Origin: Mesorhizobium sophorae
Lineage (GTDB): Bacteria; Pseudomonadota; Alphaproteobacteria; Rhizobiales; Rhizobiaceae
Reading direction: 5' to 3'
NCBI RefSeq assembly: GCF_002270415.1
Contig: NZ_NNRI01000007.1
Coordinates: 1,054,001 to 1,118,000, forward strand
DNA: 64,000 bases
Shown: positions 54,017 to 61,873 of the stretch, piece after piece
Layout of the letters: each line of letters begins with the position of its first letter
Position numbering within the stretch: position 1 is the stretch's first letter
Translations under genes and position numbers: made by a program
Notes under the pieces: generated by a model
Told to the model about the DNA's origin: nothing
Seen by the model: the letters and a program-made list of their open reading frames with translations, nothing else
The model's database searches: none

Positions 54017-55408
54017 ATGATTCGCATTCTGCAAAACTTGTTGCGACGCTGGAGCGAGCTTTCTCTCGCGCTGCAATTCCTCGTTGCCGGCGGCTTTGGC
54101 CTTCTGGCCGTCATGCTGGTGGTGGGCGCCTGGGTGACGACACAGATCCGGGACGGCGTCATCCGCAATTCGGCTGCCACGACGGCGCTCTATGTCGACA
54201 GCGTGATTGCGCCACTGCTGCCCGACCTGCGCAAGAGCCAGGAACTCAGCGATAGCGTCAAACAAGCGCTCGATGAGACGCTCGGCCAGGGCGCGCTCGG
54301 CAAGCGCATCGTATCGTTCAGGCTCTGGCGCCGTGACGGCATGGTTCTCTATGCGAAGGAGGCGGGTTTGATCGGTCACCGCTTCGATCTGAGCCCCGGG
54401 CTGCGTTCCGCCTTCCAGGGCAATGTCGTCGCCCAATTCGATACGTTCGACGAGAACGAAAGCCAGGCGGAGGCGATCGGCTTGCCGTTGCTCGAGATCT
54501 ACAATCCCGTGCGCGAGCCGTGGTCCGGCGAAGTGGTGGCCGTCACAGAATTCTATGAGGTCGCCGACGACTTCAAGACCACCCTGGCTTCCGCTCTGCT
54601 GTCAAGCTGGCTGATCGTGGCCGGCGCGACCCTGGCGGCATTTGTGCTCCTGTCCGGCATCGTCCTGCGCGGCAGCCGCACCATCGACGACCAGCGCGGG
54701 GCGCTGCGCCGCCAGGTGTCGGAGCTGCAGGGCCTGGTGGCGCAAAACAACGCCTTGCGGGTTCGCGTGCAGCGGGCGTCCCGCCGTGCCACCGCGCTCA
54801 ACGAAAGATACCTGCGCCGCATCGGCGCCGACCTGCATGACGGTCCGGCCCAACTCGTCGCGCTGGCGGCGCTGCGCATGGATAGTCCGGTATTTTCCGG
54901 CGATGGCCATTCGAGCGAAAGCCGCTCGACCGAGGTTGCGATGATCCGCAAGACGCTGGAGGATGCGATGCGCGAAATACGCGGCATCTGCACAGGCCTC
55001 GTCCTGCCGCAGATCGAGACGGCTGCCACAACGGACATCCTGCGGCTGGCCGTCAACGAACACGAGATGAGGACAGGGACGTCGGTGACACTCACGCTGG
55101 CCGGACACTTGCCAGAGCCCGGTGCCTCCGAGAAGATCAGCATCTATCGTTTCGTGCAGGAAGGGTTGAACAATGCCTATCGCCACGGGCGAGGCAAGGA
55201 TCAGGCGGTGAGTGCGGGGATGAAAGGCAGCAGGCTTTTCGTTGAAGTCTCGGACGGCGGGCCAGGCTTCGATCCGGCACGCGTCGAGGGCCTCGGGCTC
55301 GCCGGGCTCAGAGAGCGGGTCGAAAGCATTGGCGGCCAGTTCGAAACCTTGACCGGGCCGCACGGCACGCGATTGGTGATCCGCCTATCGGTCGAGGAGC
55401 AAGCATGA
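54017..55408 (+). CDS. NarL-type sensor histidine kinase
   Basis: A 463-residue membrane sensor. A transmembrane helix at about 20-45 (LQFLVAGGFGLLAVMLVVGA) and another near 196-217 bracket a periplasmic domain of about 150 residues. The HisKA_3 box IGADLHDGPAQLVALAALR holds the phospho-accepting His at about residue 274. The HATPase domain shows FVQEGLNNAYRHGRGKDQAV (N box), SDGGPGFDP (G1) and GLGLAGLRERVESIGGQFE (G2). The stop overlaps the response-regulator start by 4 bp. Signal unknown. Confidence 0.93.
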   Translation: MIRILQNLLRRWSELSLALQFLVAGGFGLLAVMLVVGAWVTTQIRDGVIRNSAATTALYVDSVIAPLLPDLRKSQELSDSVKQALDETLGQGALGKRIVSFRLWRRDGMVLYAKEAGLIGHRFDLSPGLRSAFQGNVVAQFDTFDENESQAEAIGLPLLEIYNPVREPWSGEVVAVTEFYEVADDFKTTLASALLSSWLIVAGATLAAFVLLSGIVLRGSRTIDDQRGALRRQVSELQGLVAQNNALRVRVQRASRRATALNERYLRRIGADLHDGPAQLVALAALRMDSPVFSGDGHSSESRSTEVAMIRKTLEDAMREIRGICTGLVLPQIETAATTDILRLAVNEHEMRTGTSVTLTLAGHLPEPGASEKISIYRFVQEGLNNAYRHGRGKDQAVSAGMKGSRLFVEVSDGGPGFDPARVEGLGLAGLRERVESIGGQFETLTGPHGTRLVIRLSVEEQA

Positions 55409-56067
55409 TCGGCGCCATTCGCATTGCCATTATCGACGACCATCCCCTCTTTCGCGAGGGCGTGACGCGCAGTCTGACGGAAATCGGCGGCTTCGAGATG
55501 GTGGGCGAGGGCGCCACGGCGCAGGATGCCGAACGCATCGTCTCGACCGTACGGCCGGACATTCTGCTGCTCGATATCTCCATGCCGGGCGGCGGTCTGA
55601 CCGCGGTTGCAAGCATCCTCGCCAGCCATCCCGCCCAAAAGATCGTCATGTTGACCGTTTCGGAGGCCAATGCCGACGTGACAAGGGCCCTGAACGCCGG
55701 GGTGCGTGGCTATGTCCTCAAAGGTGTCGGGTCGCGCGCGCTCGCAGACATCCTGCACAGCGTGGCGGCCGGGGAAAGCTATCTTTCGCCGACGCTGTCA
55801 GCCCGCCTGCTTTCGGATCTCCAGTCCCTGCAGCCGACCGACGGCATAGTGGACCGGCTGCGGCAACTCACCGAGCGACAGGCAGAAATTCTGCGACTGG
55901 TGGCGGAGGGCCTGAGCAACAAGGAAGTTGCCTTGCGGCTGGAGCTGCAGGAGAAGACCGTCAAGCATCACATGACCGGCGTGCTGTCGAAGCTCAATGT
56001 GCGAAACCGCACCGAAGCAGCCTTGATGATGCGTGAGTCGCGCGACCGGGACCGGAACCATTCGTAG
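55405..56067 (+). CDS. NarL/FixJ-type response regulator
   Basis: A 220-residue DNA-binding response regulator. The receiver has IIDDHPLFREGV (Asp11-Asp12), phosphorylation site Asp57 in ILLLDISMPGG, and Lys near 106 in YVLKGVGSR. The LuxR-type helix-turn-helix is LTERQAEILRLVAEGLSNKE then VALRLELQEKTVKHHMTGVL and SKLNVRNRTEA. It is coupled to the kinase gene by ATGA. The first glycine-rich gene converges with it 199 bp away; regulation of those genes by this pair is a guess from proximity. Confidence 0.94.
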   Translation: MIGAIRIAIIDDHPLFREGVTRSLTEIGGFEMVGEGATAQDAERIVSTVRPDILLLDISMPGGGLTAVASILASHPAQKIVMLTVSEANADVTRALNAGVRGYVLKGVGSRALADILHSVAAGESYLSPTLSARLLSDLQSLQPTDGIVDRLRQLTERQAEILRLVAEGLSNKEVALRLELQEKTVKHHMTGVLSKLNVRNRTEAALMMRESRDRDRNHS

Positions 56068-56203
56068 AGGCTTCGGCCATCCGAGAGCGGCTCACCGTTT
56101 CACGGAAACGCCGAACAGCTCTATCAGGCGCGCTTTAAGTCTTTGTCGTTGCCTCTGCTTCTGGGCGACACACATCAGCCGGAAACCGGGTGGCAAAAGA
56201 GAG

Positions 56204-56233
56204 GTCACCTCCGCCGGGGGCGGCGGAGGTGAC
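56204..56233 (-). terminator. strong hairpin downstream of the first glycine-rich gene
   Basis: 12-bp perfect stem GTCACCTCCGCC / GGCGGAGGTGAC with a 6-nt loop, 33 bp past the stop of the 56266-56844 gene. On the minus strand it is followed by CTCTCTTTTG, a weak U-rich tract. The same 30 bases recur at 57080-57109 behind the paralogue. Confidence 0.7.
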
Positions 56234-56265
56234 GTGTGAAGCCGGCCGTTGCCTGTTGGCCAACT

Positions 56266-56844
56266 TCACAACGCTTTGAGGCGGCTGACATCCGCCGGCG
56301 TGGCTCCGCGATCGATGATCGTGCGCCCGAGCGAATCCTCCATCCTGAAACGGCCATTCTCGATCTTTTCCATTATGCCGTCGGGATGCTGGACCGTGAT
56401 CGTCTTGCCCTCCACATCGACCTCGTCACCGGTCTTGGCGTTGACATGACGACCGTTGCCATTTTCGTTCTGCCCCTGGTCGGATTTGGAGTTGCCGCTG
56501 GCGGTTCCGCTATTTCCTTTGCCGTTTCCGTCGCCGGCGCCGTTGTTTCCGTTACCGCTGCTATTGCCGCTGTTTCCGTTTCCATTGCCGCCGCTGTTGC
56601 CGCCGTTTCCATTGCCGCCGCTGTTGCCGCCGTTTCCGTTGCCGCCGCTGTTCCCACCGTTTCCGCCACCGCCGCCACCACCATTGCCGCCGCCACCGCC
56701 GCCCTTGCCGGCCTGTGCGCTGGCGGCGTGGATTCCAGGAGCGGAGCCGTGGAGGTCAATCTGATAGGGAGCGATGGTCAGCGCCAGCGCGGCCGCCGAT
56801 CTGAGCGCCAGCCGGCAACAACGGGTCGTGATCGATCTATACAT
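56266..56844 (-). CDS. secreted glycine/asparagine-rich protein A with conserved C-terminal domain
   Basis: Not assigned to a known family. 192 residues: a signal sequence (TTRCCRLALRSAAALALTIA, then APYQIDLHG and cleavage probably after ASAQA near 45), a Gly/Asn low-complexity region (about 46-128), and a compact C-terminal domain of about 60 residues beginning VNAKTGDEVDVEGKTITVQH and ending TPADVSRLKAL. The paralogue at 57160-57663 shares the signal region and C-terminal domain (about two thirds identical by eye) but has a different, shorter Gly-rich part. The low-complexity part contains GGNSGGNGN repeats. Confidence 0.8.
   Translation of the reverse strand: MYRSITTRCCRLALRSAAALALTIAPYQIDLHGSAPGIHAASAQAGKGGGGGGNGGGGGGGNGGNSGGNGNGGNSGGNGNGGNSGGNGNGNSGNSSGNGNNGAGDGNGKGNSGTASGNSKSDQGQNENGNGRHVNAKTGDEVDVEGKTITVQHPDGIMEKIENGRFRMEDSLGRTIIDRGATPADVSRLKAL
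56581..56661. repeat. three 27-bp tandem units inside the glycine-rich gene
   Basis: Two identical units (TCCATTGCCGCCGCTGTTGC then CGCCGTT) at 56581 and 56608 and a third with three changes at 56635. On the coding (minus) strand they encode GGNSGGNGN repeats. Perfect identity of two copies indicates recent slippage and possible length variation between strains. Confidence 0.85.
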
Positions 56845-57076
56845 GGTGATCTCCGTCGATTGAGCTGGCGTGCCACCGTCGACGTTGGAGTTGCACCAGC
56901 ATCGCCGAAAGAAAAGATACCCGAAAGCCGTATCCGACCGTTGCGCTTGTCACCCAGGACCTTTGCAAGCGCAAGATTGGACTAAAGTCCCAAGCCTGTG
57001 CTAATATATGCTTTGTATGGACGGCGGCGACCGCCATCGCCGACTGGAAGCTGGCTTACCTGATGCCGCCGAACAT

Positions 57077-57112
57077 CAAGTCACCTCCGCCGGGGGCGGC
57101 GGAGGTGACTTG
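57077..57112 (-). terminator. strong hairpin downstream of the second glycine-rich gene
   Basis: 15-bp perfect stem CAAGTCACCTCCGCC / GGCGGAGGTGACTTG with the same 6-nt loop as the hairpin at 56204-56233, 47 bp past the stop of the 57160-57663 gene. There is no long U tract, so it may act as an RNA-stabilising or factor-assisted terminator. Confidence 0.65.
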
Positions 57113-57159
57113 TCAAACTAATCGTTCCCCGGTTGACCTGCTTCACAGGGCCTTCTGCT

Positions 57160-57663
57160 TCACAAGGCCCGAAGACGACTGATGTCGTTTGCAGTCGCCG
57201 GACGTTCGACAATCGTGCGGCCGAGCGCATCCTTCATCTGGAAACGGCCGTTCTCGATCTCTTCCGTGATGCCGTCGGGATGCTCGACCTCGATTGTGTT
57301 GCCGTCTACTTCGACCCTGTCGCCGGTTTTCGCATTGACGTGATCTCCATCATCGTCGTGACCTTTGCCGACCCCGGAATTGCCGGCTGCGCCGTGATCG
57401 TCGCCGGCGCCATTGTCTCCGCCAGCGTTTCCGGAGTTACCGTTTCCGTTGCTGCTGTTGCCACTGCCGCCGCTCCCGCCGCTGCCGTTTCCACCGCCGC
57501 CACCGCCACTGCCATGTCCGCCATCCTTGGCATGCGCGCTTGCGGCAACGATGCCTGGACCAGAGCCGTGGAAAGCGAGTTGATAGGGGGCGATGGCCAG
57601 CGCCAGTGCCGAGGTCGCCCTCAGCGCCAGCCAGCAACAGCGGGTCGCGATCGATCTGCGCAT
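57160..57663 (-). CDS. secreted glycine-rich protein B, paralogue of A
   Basis: A 167-residue paralogue of the gene at 56266-56844. The signal region ATRCCWLALRATSALALAIA and APYQLAFHGSGPGI mirrors copy A, with cleavage likely near ASAHA. The central region is Gly/Ser/Asn-rich with Asp and His (GHDDDGDHV). The C-terminal domain VNAKTGDRVEVDGNTIEVEH, PDGITEEIENGRFQMKDALG and RTIVERPATANDISRLRAL aligns without gaps to copy A. The start at 57663 (MRRSIATR) matches the position of MYRSITTR in copy A. The pair arose by tandem duplication. Function unknown. Confidence 0.8.
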   Translation of the reverse strand: MRRSIATRCCWLALRATSALALAIAPYQLAFHGSGPGIVAASAHAKDGGHGSGGGGGGNGSGGSGGSGNSSNGNGNSGNAGGDNGAGDDHGAAGNSGVGKGHDDDGDHVNAKTGDRVEVDGNTIEVEHPDGITEEIENGRFQMKDALGRTIVERPATANDISRLRAL

Positions 57664-57987
57664 CCTGGTCTCCTCTTCGATCAGGCAGGCGGATTTCAGG
57701 CAGGCGGATTTCACCGCCGGCGTTTTCGCAAGGGACCTACCATCGCCGACATGGCGGCCTCGCGTAACCGGCCCACGACCGATGCGGTGCCGCCAAGGGA
57801 CCTTTGCCGGACCTGACAAGGGACCTTTGTCCCAGTGTTACGTGCTGCTCGCAGAGTGCTTAGCCGACGTCTCAGAATGCTGTCGCGGCTGAAAGGCTTT
57901 TGATGTCACGAAAATGTGATCAGGTGACTATAAGGGGGTTGAAGAGGCAACACGCTCCAGCCACCCGCAAAGCCAGAGGCAAGCCAG
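57664..57987. repeat. gap before phoX with two short tandem or near duplications
   Basis: CAGGCAGGCGGATTT occurs twice in perfect tandem (57682-57711), directly upstream of the protein B start, and CAAGGGACCTTT occurs at 57794 and 57817. No gene is supported here. Near 57905, TGTCACGAAAATGTGATC could be a degenerate Pho-box-like direct repeat ahead of phoX, but the match is weak. Confidence 0.55.
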
Positions 57988-59991
57988 ATGACCGAACACC
58001 GCTCGCCCGACGCCAAATTCCGCACCAGCCTGCTCGAGGAAAACGCCGGCCCGGCCACCAATCCCACCGACAACCGCACCATGGGCGAGATCATCGCCGC
58101 GCGGTTCTCGCGCCGTGGTTTCCTGAAAGGCTCGCTGGCCGTCTCGGCGATCGCCGCCACAGTCAGCCCGCTGGCGCTGGTCAGCGCCGACCAGGCCCGG
58201 GCCGCCGAAGGCTCCGCCTTCGCGTTCGACGAACTGGAGGCCGGCATCGACGACAAGCACCATGTCGCGCCGGGCTACGATGCCGATGTGCTGTTGCGCT
58301 GGGGCGATCCGCTGTTTGCCGATTCGCCTGAGTTCGACCCGACGAAGCAGTCCGCGCAGGCGCAGGCGAAACAGTTCGGCTACAACAACGACTATGTCGG
58401 CTACATCGCGATCGACGGTTCGGCCGAACACGGCCTGCTGGTCGTCAACCACGAATACACCAACCCGCATCTGATGTTCCCGGGCATCGTCAAGATCGTC
58501 GAGAAGGACGGCAAGAAGTCGGCCGACGTCGCACCGCTCAGCAAGGAACAGGTCGATGTCGAGATGGCGGCGCATGGCGGCACCATCGTCGAGATCCGCA
58601 AGGACGGCGGCAAATGGCAAGTGGTGCGCGACGGCAAGCTCAACCGCCGCGTTACTTCCAACACCGAAATGGCGCTGTCCGGCCCGGTTGCCGGCCATGA
58701 CCGCGTCAAGACCAATGCCGACCCGTCCGGCACGAAGGTTTTGGGCACCTTCAACAATTGCGCCGGCGGCGTCACGCCGTGGGGCACCTATGTGATGGCC
58801 GAGGAGAACATCCACGGCTATTTCTCCGGCGAATTGCCCGAGGGCCACAAGGAAGCCGCCAACTACAAGCGCCTCGGCATTCCCGAAGGCGCCTATGAAT
58901 GGGCGGCGCACTATGACCGCTTCGACCTGGCCAAGGAGCCGAACGAGGCCAACCGCTTCGGCTGGATCGTCGAGGTCGATGTCAACGATCCGACCTCGAC
59001 GCCGAGGAAGCGCACCGCCATGGGCCGCTTCAAGCACGAGGGCGCCGAATCGATCGTCGCCAAGGATGGCCGCGTCGTCTTCTATCTCGGCGACGACGAG
59101 CGCTTCGACTATGCCTACAAGTTCGTCACCAGCGGTAAGTTCAATCCCAATGACCTCGCGGCCAACAAGGATCTGCTCGACGACGGCACGCTGCATGTCG
59201 CCAAGTTCGCCGAAGACGGCTCCGTCGAATGGCTGCCGATCGTCTTCGGCCAGGGACCGTTGACCGCCGAAAACGGCTTTGCAAGCCAGGCCGACGTGCT
59301 GATCGAGACACGACGCGCCGCCGACCTGCTCGGCGCCACCAAGATGGACCGCCCAGAGGACATCCAGCCCAATGCCGTCAACGGCAAGGTCTATGTCATG
59401 CTGACCAACAATTCGAAGCGCAAGGCAGACCAGGTCGATGCCGCCAACCCGCGCACCGAAAACGCTTTTGGCCACATCATCGAGATCGCCGAGGATGGCG
59501 GCGATTTCACTGCCACCAAGGGCAAGTGGGAAGTGCTTTTGAAATGTGGCGATCCGGCGGTTGCCGATGTCGGCGCCACCTTCTCGACGGCGACGACGGC
59601 CAATGGCTGGTTCGGCATGCCCGACAATTGCGCGGTCGATTCAGCCGGACGCCTGTGGGTCGCCACCGACGGCCAGAGCCCAAAGACCACCGGCCGCACC
59701 GATGGGCTGTGGGCGGTCGACACCGAAGGCTCGGCGCGGGCAACCTCGAAACTGTTCTTCCGCGTGCCGATCGGCGCCGAAATGTGTGGCCCGCTGTTCG
59801 CCCCTGACGATCAGACCGCCTTTGTCGCCGTCCAGCATCCGGGTGACGGCGGCGAGGACTGGGAAGCGTTCGGCCGCCCATCCTACTATGAGGACCTGTC
59901 GACGCGCTGGCCCGACTTCAAGCCCGACATGCCGGTGCGGCCGGCGGTCGTCGCCATCACCAGACAGGGCGGCGGCAAGATCGCGGTTTGA
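57988..59991 (+). CDS. phoX: PhoX-family alkaline phosphatase, Tat-exported
   Basis: A 667-residue periplasmic phosphatase of the calcium-iron PhoX type (DUF839). The N-terminus carries a twin-arginine signal, SRRGFLKGSLAVSAIAATVS, at about residues 41-60. The mature protein has DNDYVG-like FGYNNDYVGYIAID, LLVVNHEYTNPHLMF, TFNNCAGGVTPWGTYVMAEE (conserved Cys and ligands) and a late FFRVPIGAEMCGPLFAPDDQ. Length and order fit the family. It releases phosphate from organic esters outside the cytoplasm, usually under PhoB control. A strong terminator follows. Confidence 0.93.
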   Translation: MTEHRSPDAKFRTSLLEENAGPATNPTDNRTMGEIIAARFSRRGFLKGSLAVSAIAATVSPLALVSADQARAAEGSAFAFDELEAGIDDKHHVAPGYDADVLLRWGDPLFADSPEFDPTKQSAQAQAKQFGYNNDYVGYIAIDGSAEHGLLVVNHEYTNPHLMFPGIVKIVEKDGKKSADVAPLSKEQVDVEMAAHGGTIVEIRKDGGKWQVVRDGKLNRRVTSNTEMALSGPVAGHDRVKTNADPSGTKVLGTFNNCAGGVTPWGTYVMAEENIHGYFSGELPEGHKEAANYKRLGIPEGAYEWAAHYDRFDLAKEPNEANRFGWIVEVDVNDPTSTPRKRTAMGRFKHEGAESIVAKDGRVVFYLGDDERFDYAYKFVTSGKFNPNDLAANKDLLDDGTLHVAKFAEDGSVEWLPIVFGQGPLTAENGFASQADVLIETRRAADLLGATKMDRPEDIQPNAVNGKVYVMLTNNSKRKADQVDAANPRTENAFGHIIEIAEDGGDFTATKGKWEVLLKCGDPAVADVGATFSTATTANGWFGMPDNCAVDSAGRLWVATDGQSPKTTGRTDGLWAVDTEGSARATSKLFFRVPIGAEMCGPLFAPDDQTAFVAVQHPGDGGEDWEAFGRPSYYEDLSTRWPDFKPDMPVRPAVVAITRQGGGKIAV

Positions 59992-60012
59992 TAACAAGCA
60001 CCGCAATCTCAG

Positions 60013-60048
60013 GGAGGGGTTTCGGCGAGCCGAAGCCCCTCCTTTTTT
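60013..60048 (+). terminator. rho-independent terminator after phoX
   Basis: A 14-bp stem GGAGGGGTTTCGGC / GCCGAAGCCCCTCC (one G-T pair), short GA loop region and TTTTTT directly after, 22 bp past the phoX stop. Textbook intrinsic terminator. Confidence 0.93.
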
Positions 60049-60122
60049 GCGTCAATCATTCAAGCCACGGGAAAGATTGGCAATTTACACATGGCGCCCT
60101 AGGTCTTTACCAGGAGATTGCC

Positions 60123-60342
60123 ATGCCGAAGTCCGTTTATGACCGTGGCGTGCTCAAACCTGCCGAAGTCGCAACCTTGCAACGTGTGTTCGACCTGCCG
60201 GCGCCGCGAAGCGCATCCCGAATCGGCCGAGGCTCGCGAACTGGCTCTCACCCTGCTGGCGCTGCACAATGCCGGCATGGTGGAAGAGGACATGCTGATG
60301 AAGGCTGTCGGCTTCCGGAGGCTTGAGCCCAAGTCAGCGTGA
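60123..60342 (+). pseudogene. frameshifted small conserved gene (MPKSVYDRG type)
   Basis: Frame one reads MPKSVYDRGVLKPAEVATLQ then RVFD; a second frame continues RRREAHPESAEARELALTLL then ALHNAGMVEEDMLMKAVGF to a stop at 60342. Together they give a coherent 70-residue protein with a helical C-terminal half, of a type common in rhizobia as I recall it. The break is near 60193, where about 4-5 bases seem missing after the RVFD codons. AGGAG precedes the ATG. It could be a true pseudogene or a sequencing error. The 3' end overlaps the convergent oxidoreductase gene. Confidence 0.7.
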
Positions 60343-61542
60343 AGCGCCGGATTGGTCGGAGGTGCCAGCGGAACTGGCAATCCGTTTGGTGATCGCCTTG
60401 GCCATGATGCCGGCATTGGCGAAGCAGCCGCGAATGCTCGGCCGCATGCCGGTGAACCACAGGCCGGGCAATTTTGGATCGGCTTGCCCGCCGTTGAAGA
60501 GCGGAACGCCCTTCTTGTCGAGGACGCCGAGCTTGCCGACCATGGGCTCCAGGCCGGTGCGGTAGCCTGTCGCGGCAATGACGATGTCGGGATGGATCAG
60601 GTTGCCATTGGCAAGGATCACGCCGTCGCGAGCGAATTCCCGTATCGCCGGCACCACAACGATCTTGCCGGCCTTTATGGCGCTGACGGCGCCGTCATCG
60701 GCGGCGATCGCGGTATAGTCCGAGGTCAGGCGGCTGGCGCCACCCGAAGGCGCGGGCGGCATGCCGAATTTGGTCAAGTCGCCGAAAACCAGGCGCTGCG
60801 CCGCCGCCATCACCGCATCGGCGACCCGCAAGGGCAAGCGCGCCATGAACGGCGAAAGCCGATGCACGGCGATCTTGCCGATCCGCTTGGGCAGCAGCGC
60901 GGGGCCGTTGCGGGCCGACAGCCAGATGGCGGCCGTGTTTATGCCGGCCAGATGATTGAGCGTATCGAAGCCCGAATTGCCGGCGCCGACGACCAGCACT
61001 TTCTTGCCGGCATAGTCCCATGCGTCGCCGAAATCCGCCGCGTGGATGATGCGGCCGGCGAAACCCGTCATGCCTTTCCATTCGGGAATGAAGGGCTGCC
61101 TGTCGCGGCCGGTGGCGATGACGACATGGCGGGCCAGGCGCAGTCCGGCGCTGGTCAGCAGCGCCCAGTGATCGCCCTTGAAGACGATTTCTTCGACAGC
61201 AACGCCAAACTGCACCGGGAGCCGGTTCTCCTCCCTGAAATCATTCATATGGCGGATGACGACAGTCTTATGCGGAAAGGCAGGCGTGCCCGGGGGATAG
61301 GCAAGACCGGGCAGAGAAGACAGATCGCGATGGGTGTTGAGATGCAATTGCCGATGCCGCCGGTGCCAGGGCTCGGCCAGGCGGCTTTCCTTTTCCAGGA
61401 TCGCCGTGGGCACGCCGGCGTTCATCAAGGCATGTGCGACGGCCAGCCCGGCGGCACCGGCGCCGACGACGATCGCCGGCTCGACCGGTTCGTTCGTCAC
61501 CGGTCTGATGGTCGTTTCAGCCATTCCTTCTTTGATCTCCAT
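60334..61542 (-). CDS. flavin-dependent NAD(P)/FAD oxidoreductase (FMO-like)
   Basis: A 402-residue flavoprotein. The FAD-binding loop AIVVGAGAAGLAVAHALM lies near residues 23-40, and a second Rossmann loop, KVLVVGAGNSGFDTLNHL, near 180 would bind NADPH. FMO-like features are LHLNTHRDLSSLPGLAYPPG, ARHVVIATGRDRQPFIPEW and the late IVIAATGYRTGLEPMV (ATG-G-Y motif). The ATG at 61542 is preceded by GGAAGGG; a second ATG at 61524 has poorer spacing. Substrate unknown; Baeyer-Villiger, N-hydroxylation or sulfide oxidation are all possible. Confidence 0.88.
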   Translation of the reverse strand: MEIKEGMAETTIRPVTNEPVEPAIVVGAGAAGLAVAHALMNAGVPTAILEKESRLAEPWHRRHRQLHLNTHRDLSSLPGLAYPPGTPAFPHKTVVIRHMNDFREENRLPVQFGVAVEEIVFKGDHWALLTSAGLRLARHVVIATGRDRQPFIPEWKGMTGFAGRIIHAADFGDAWDYAGKKVLVVGAGNSGFDTLNHLAGINTAAIWLSARNGPALLPKRIGKIAVHRLSPFMARLPLRVADAVMAAAQRLVFGDLTKFGMPPAPSGGASRLTSDYTAIAADDGAVSAIKAGKIVVVPAIREFARDGVILANGNLIHPDIVIAATGYRTGLEPMVGKLGVLDKKGVPLFNGGQADPKLPGLWFTGMRPSIRGCFANAGIMAKAITKRIASSAGTSDQSGASR

Positions 61543-61616
61543 TCGACCCTTCCGACGCCACGCTTCCCGTGGTCGCCAAGGGAGGCCGCGGCGGCTCGAT
61601 CCTGCGGTTGATTTAT

Positions 61617-61689
61617 ATATCGCGAATCGAACCCGAATTTCGAGCATGCGCCGTCCGCGATTGCGCACTATATGGCATATGCGCGATAT
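61617..61689. promoter_or_regulatory. inverted ATATCGCG half-sites upstream of the flavin oxidoreductase gene
   Basis: ATATCGCGA at 61617-61625 and CGCGATAT at 61682-61689 are inverted half-sites about 57 bp apart in an AT-richer interval (61610-61690) of the divergent region with the DUF2156 gene. They could bind one dimer each or form a loop. Speculative. Confidence 0.3.
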
Positions 61690-61873
61690 CAGCGGTAATC
61701 AGGTCGCGGCAATGTGATTGATTCGAGGCCCTGGGGCTGGCGGGTCTCTGCTATTCCCCCACGTGCATGCCGGAAATCGAGTCGATTTCCGGGGTCATGC
61801 GCAGAATCAAAGTGTTACAGCACCTTTGCGCGTCCTGGGCGCGGCGCTGTAGGCGGCTCGCGGAATTTCGACC

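Noticed and set aside
56236..57816. Long plus-strand frames over both glycine-rich genes (Val/Ala/Pro-rich predicted proteins)
   Set aside because: They are antisense readings of GGN-type codon repeats; the minus strand has signal peptides, a conserved domain and downstream hairpins.
57900..57987. Pho box upstream of phoX
   Set aside because: TGTCACGAAAATGTGATC matches the direct-repeat consensus in only about half the positions; kept only as a remark.
57928..59475. A 515-codon minus-strand frame opposite phoX
   Set aside because: Mirrors phoX codon structure; phoX has a Tat signal, family motifs and a terminator on the plus strand.
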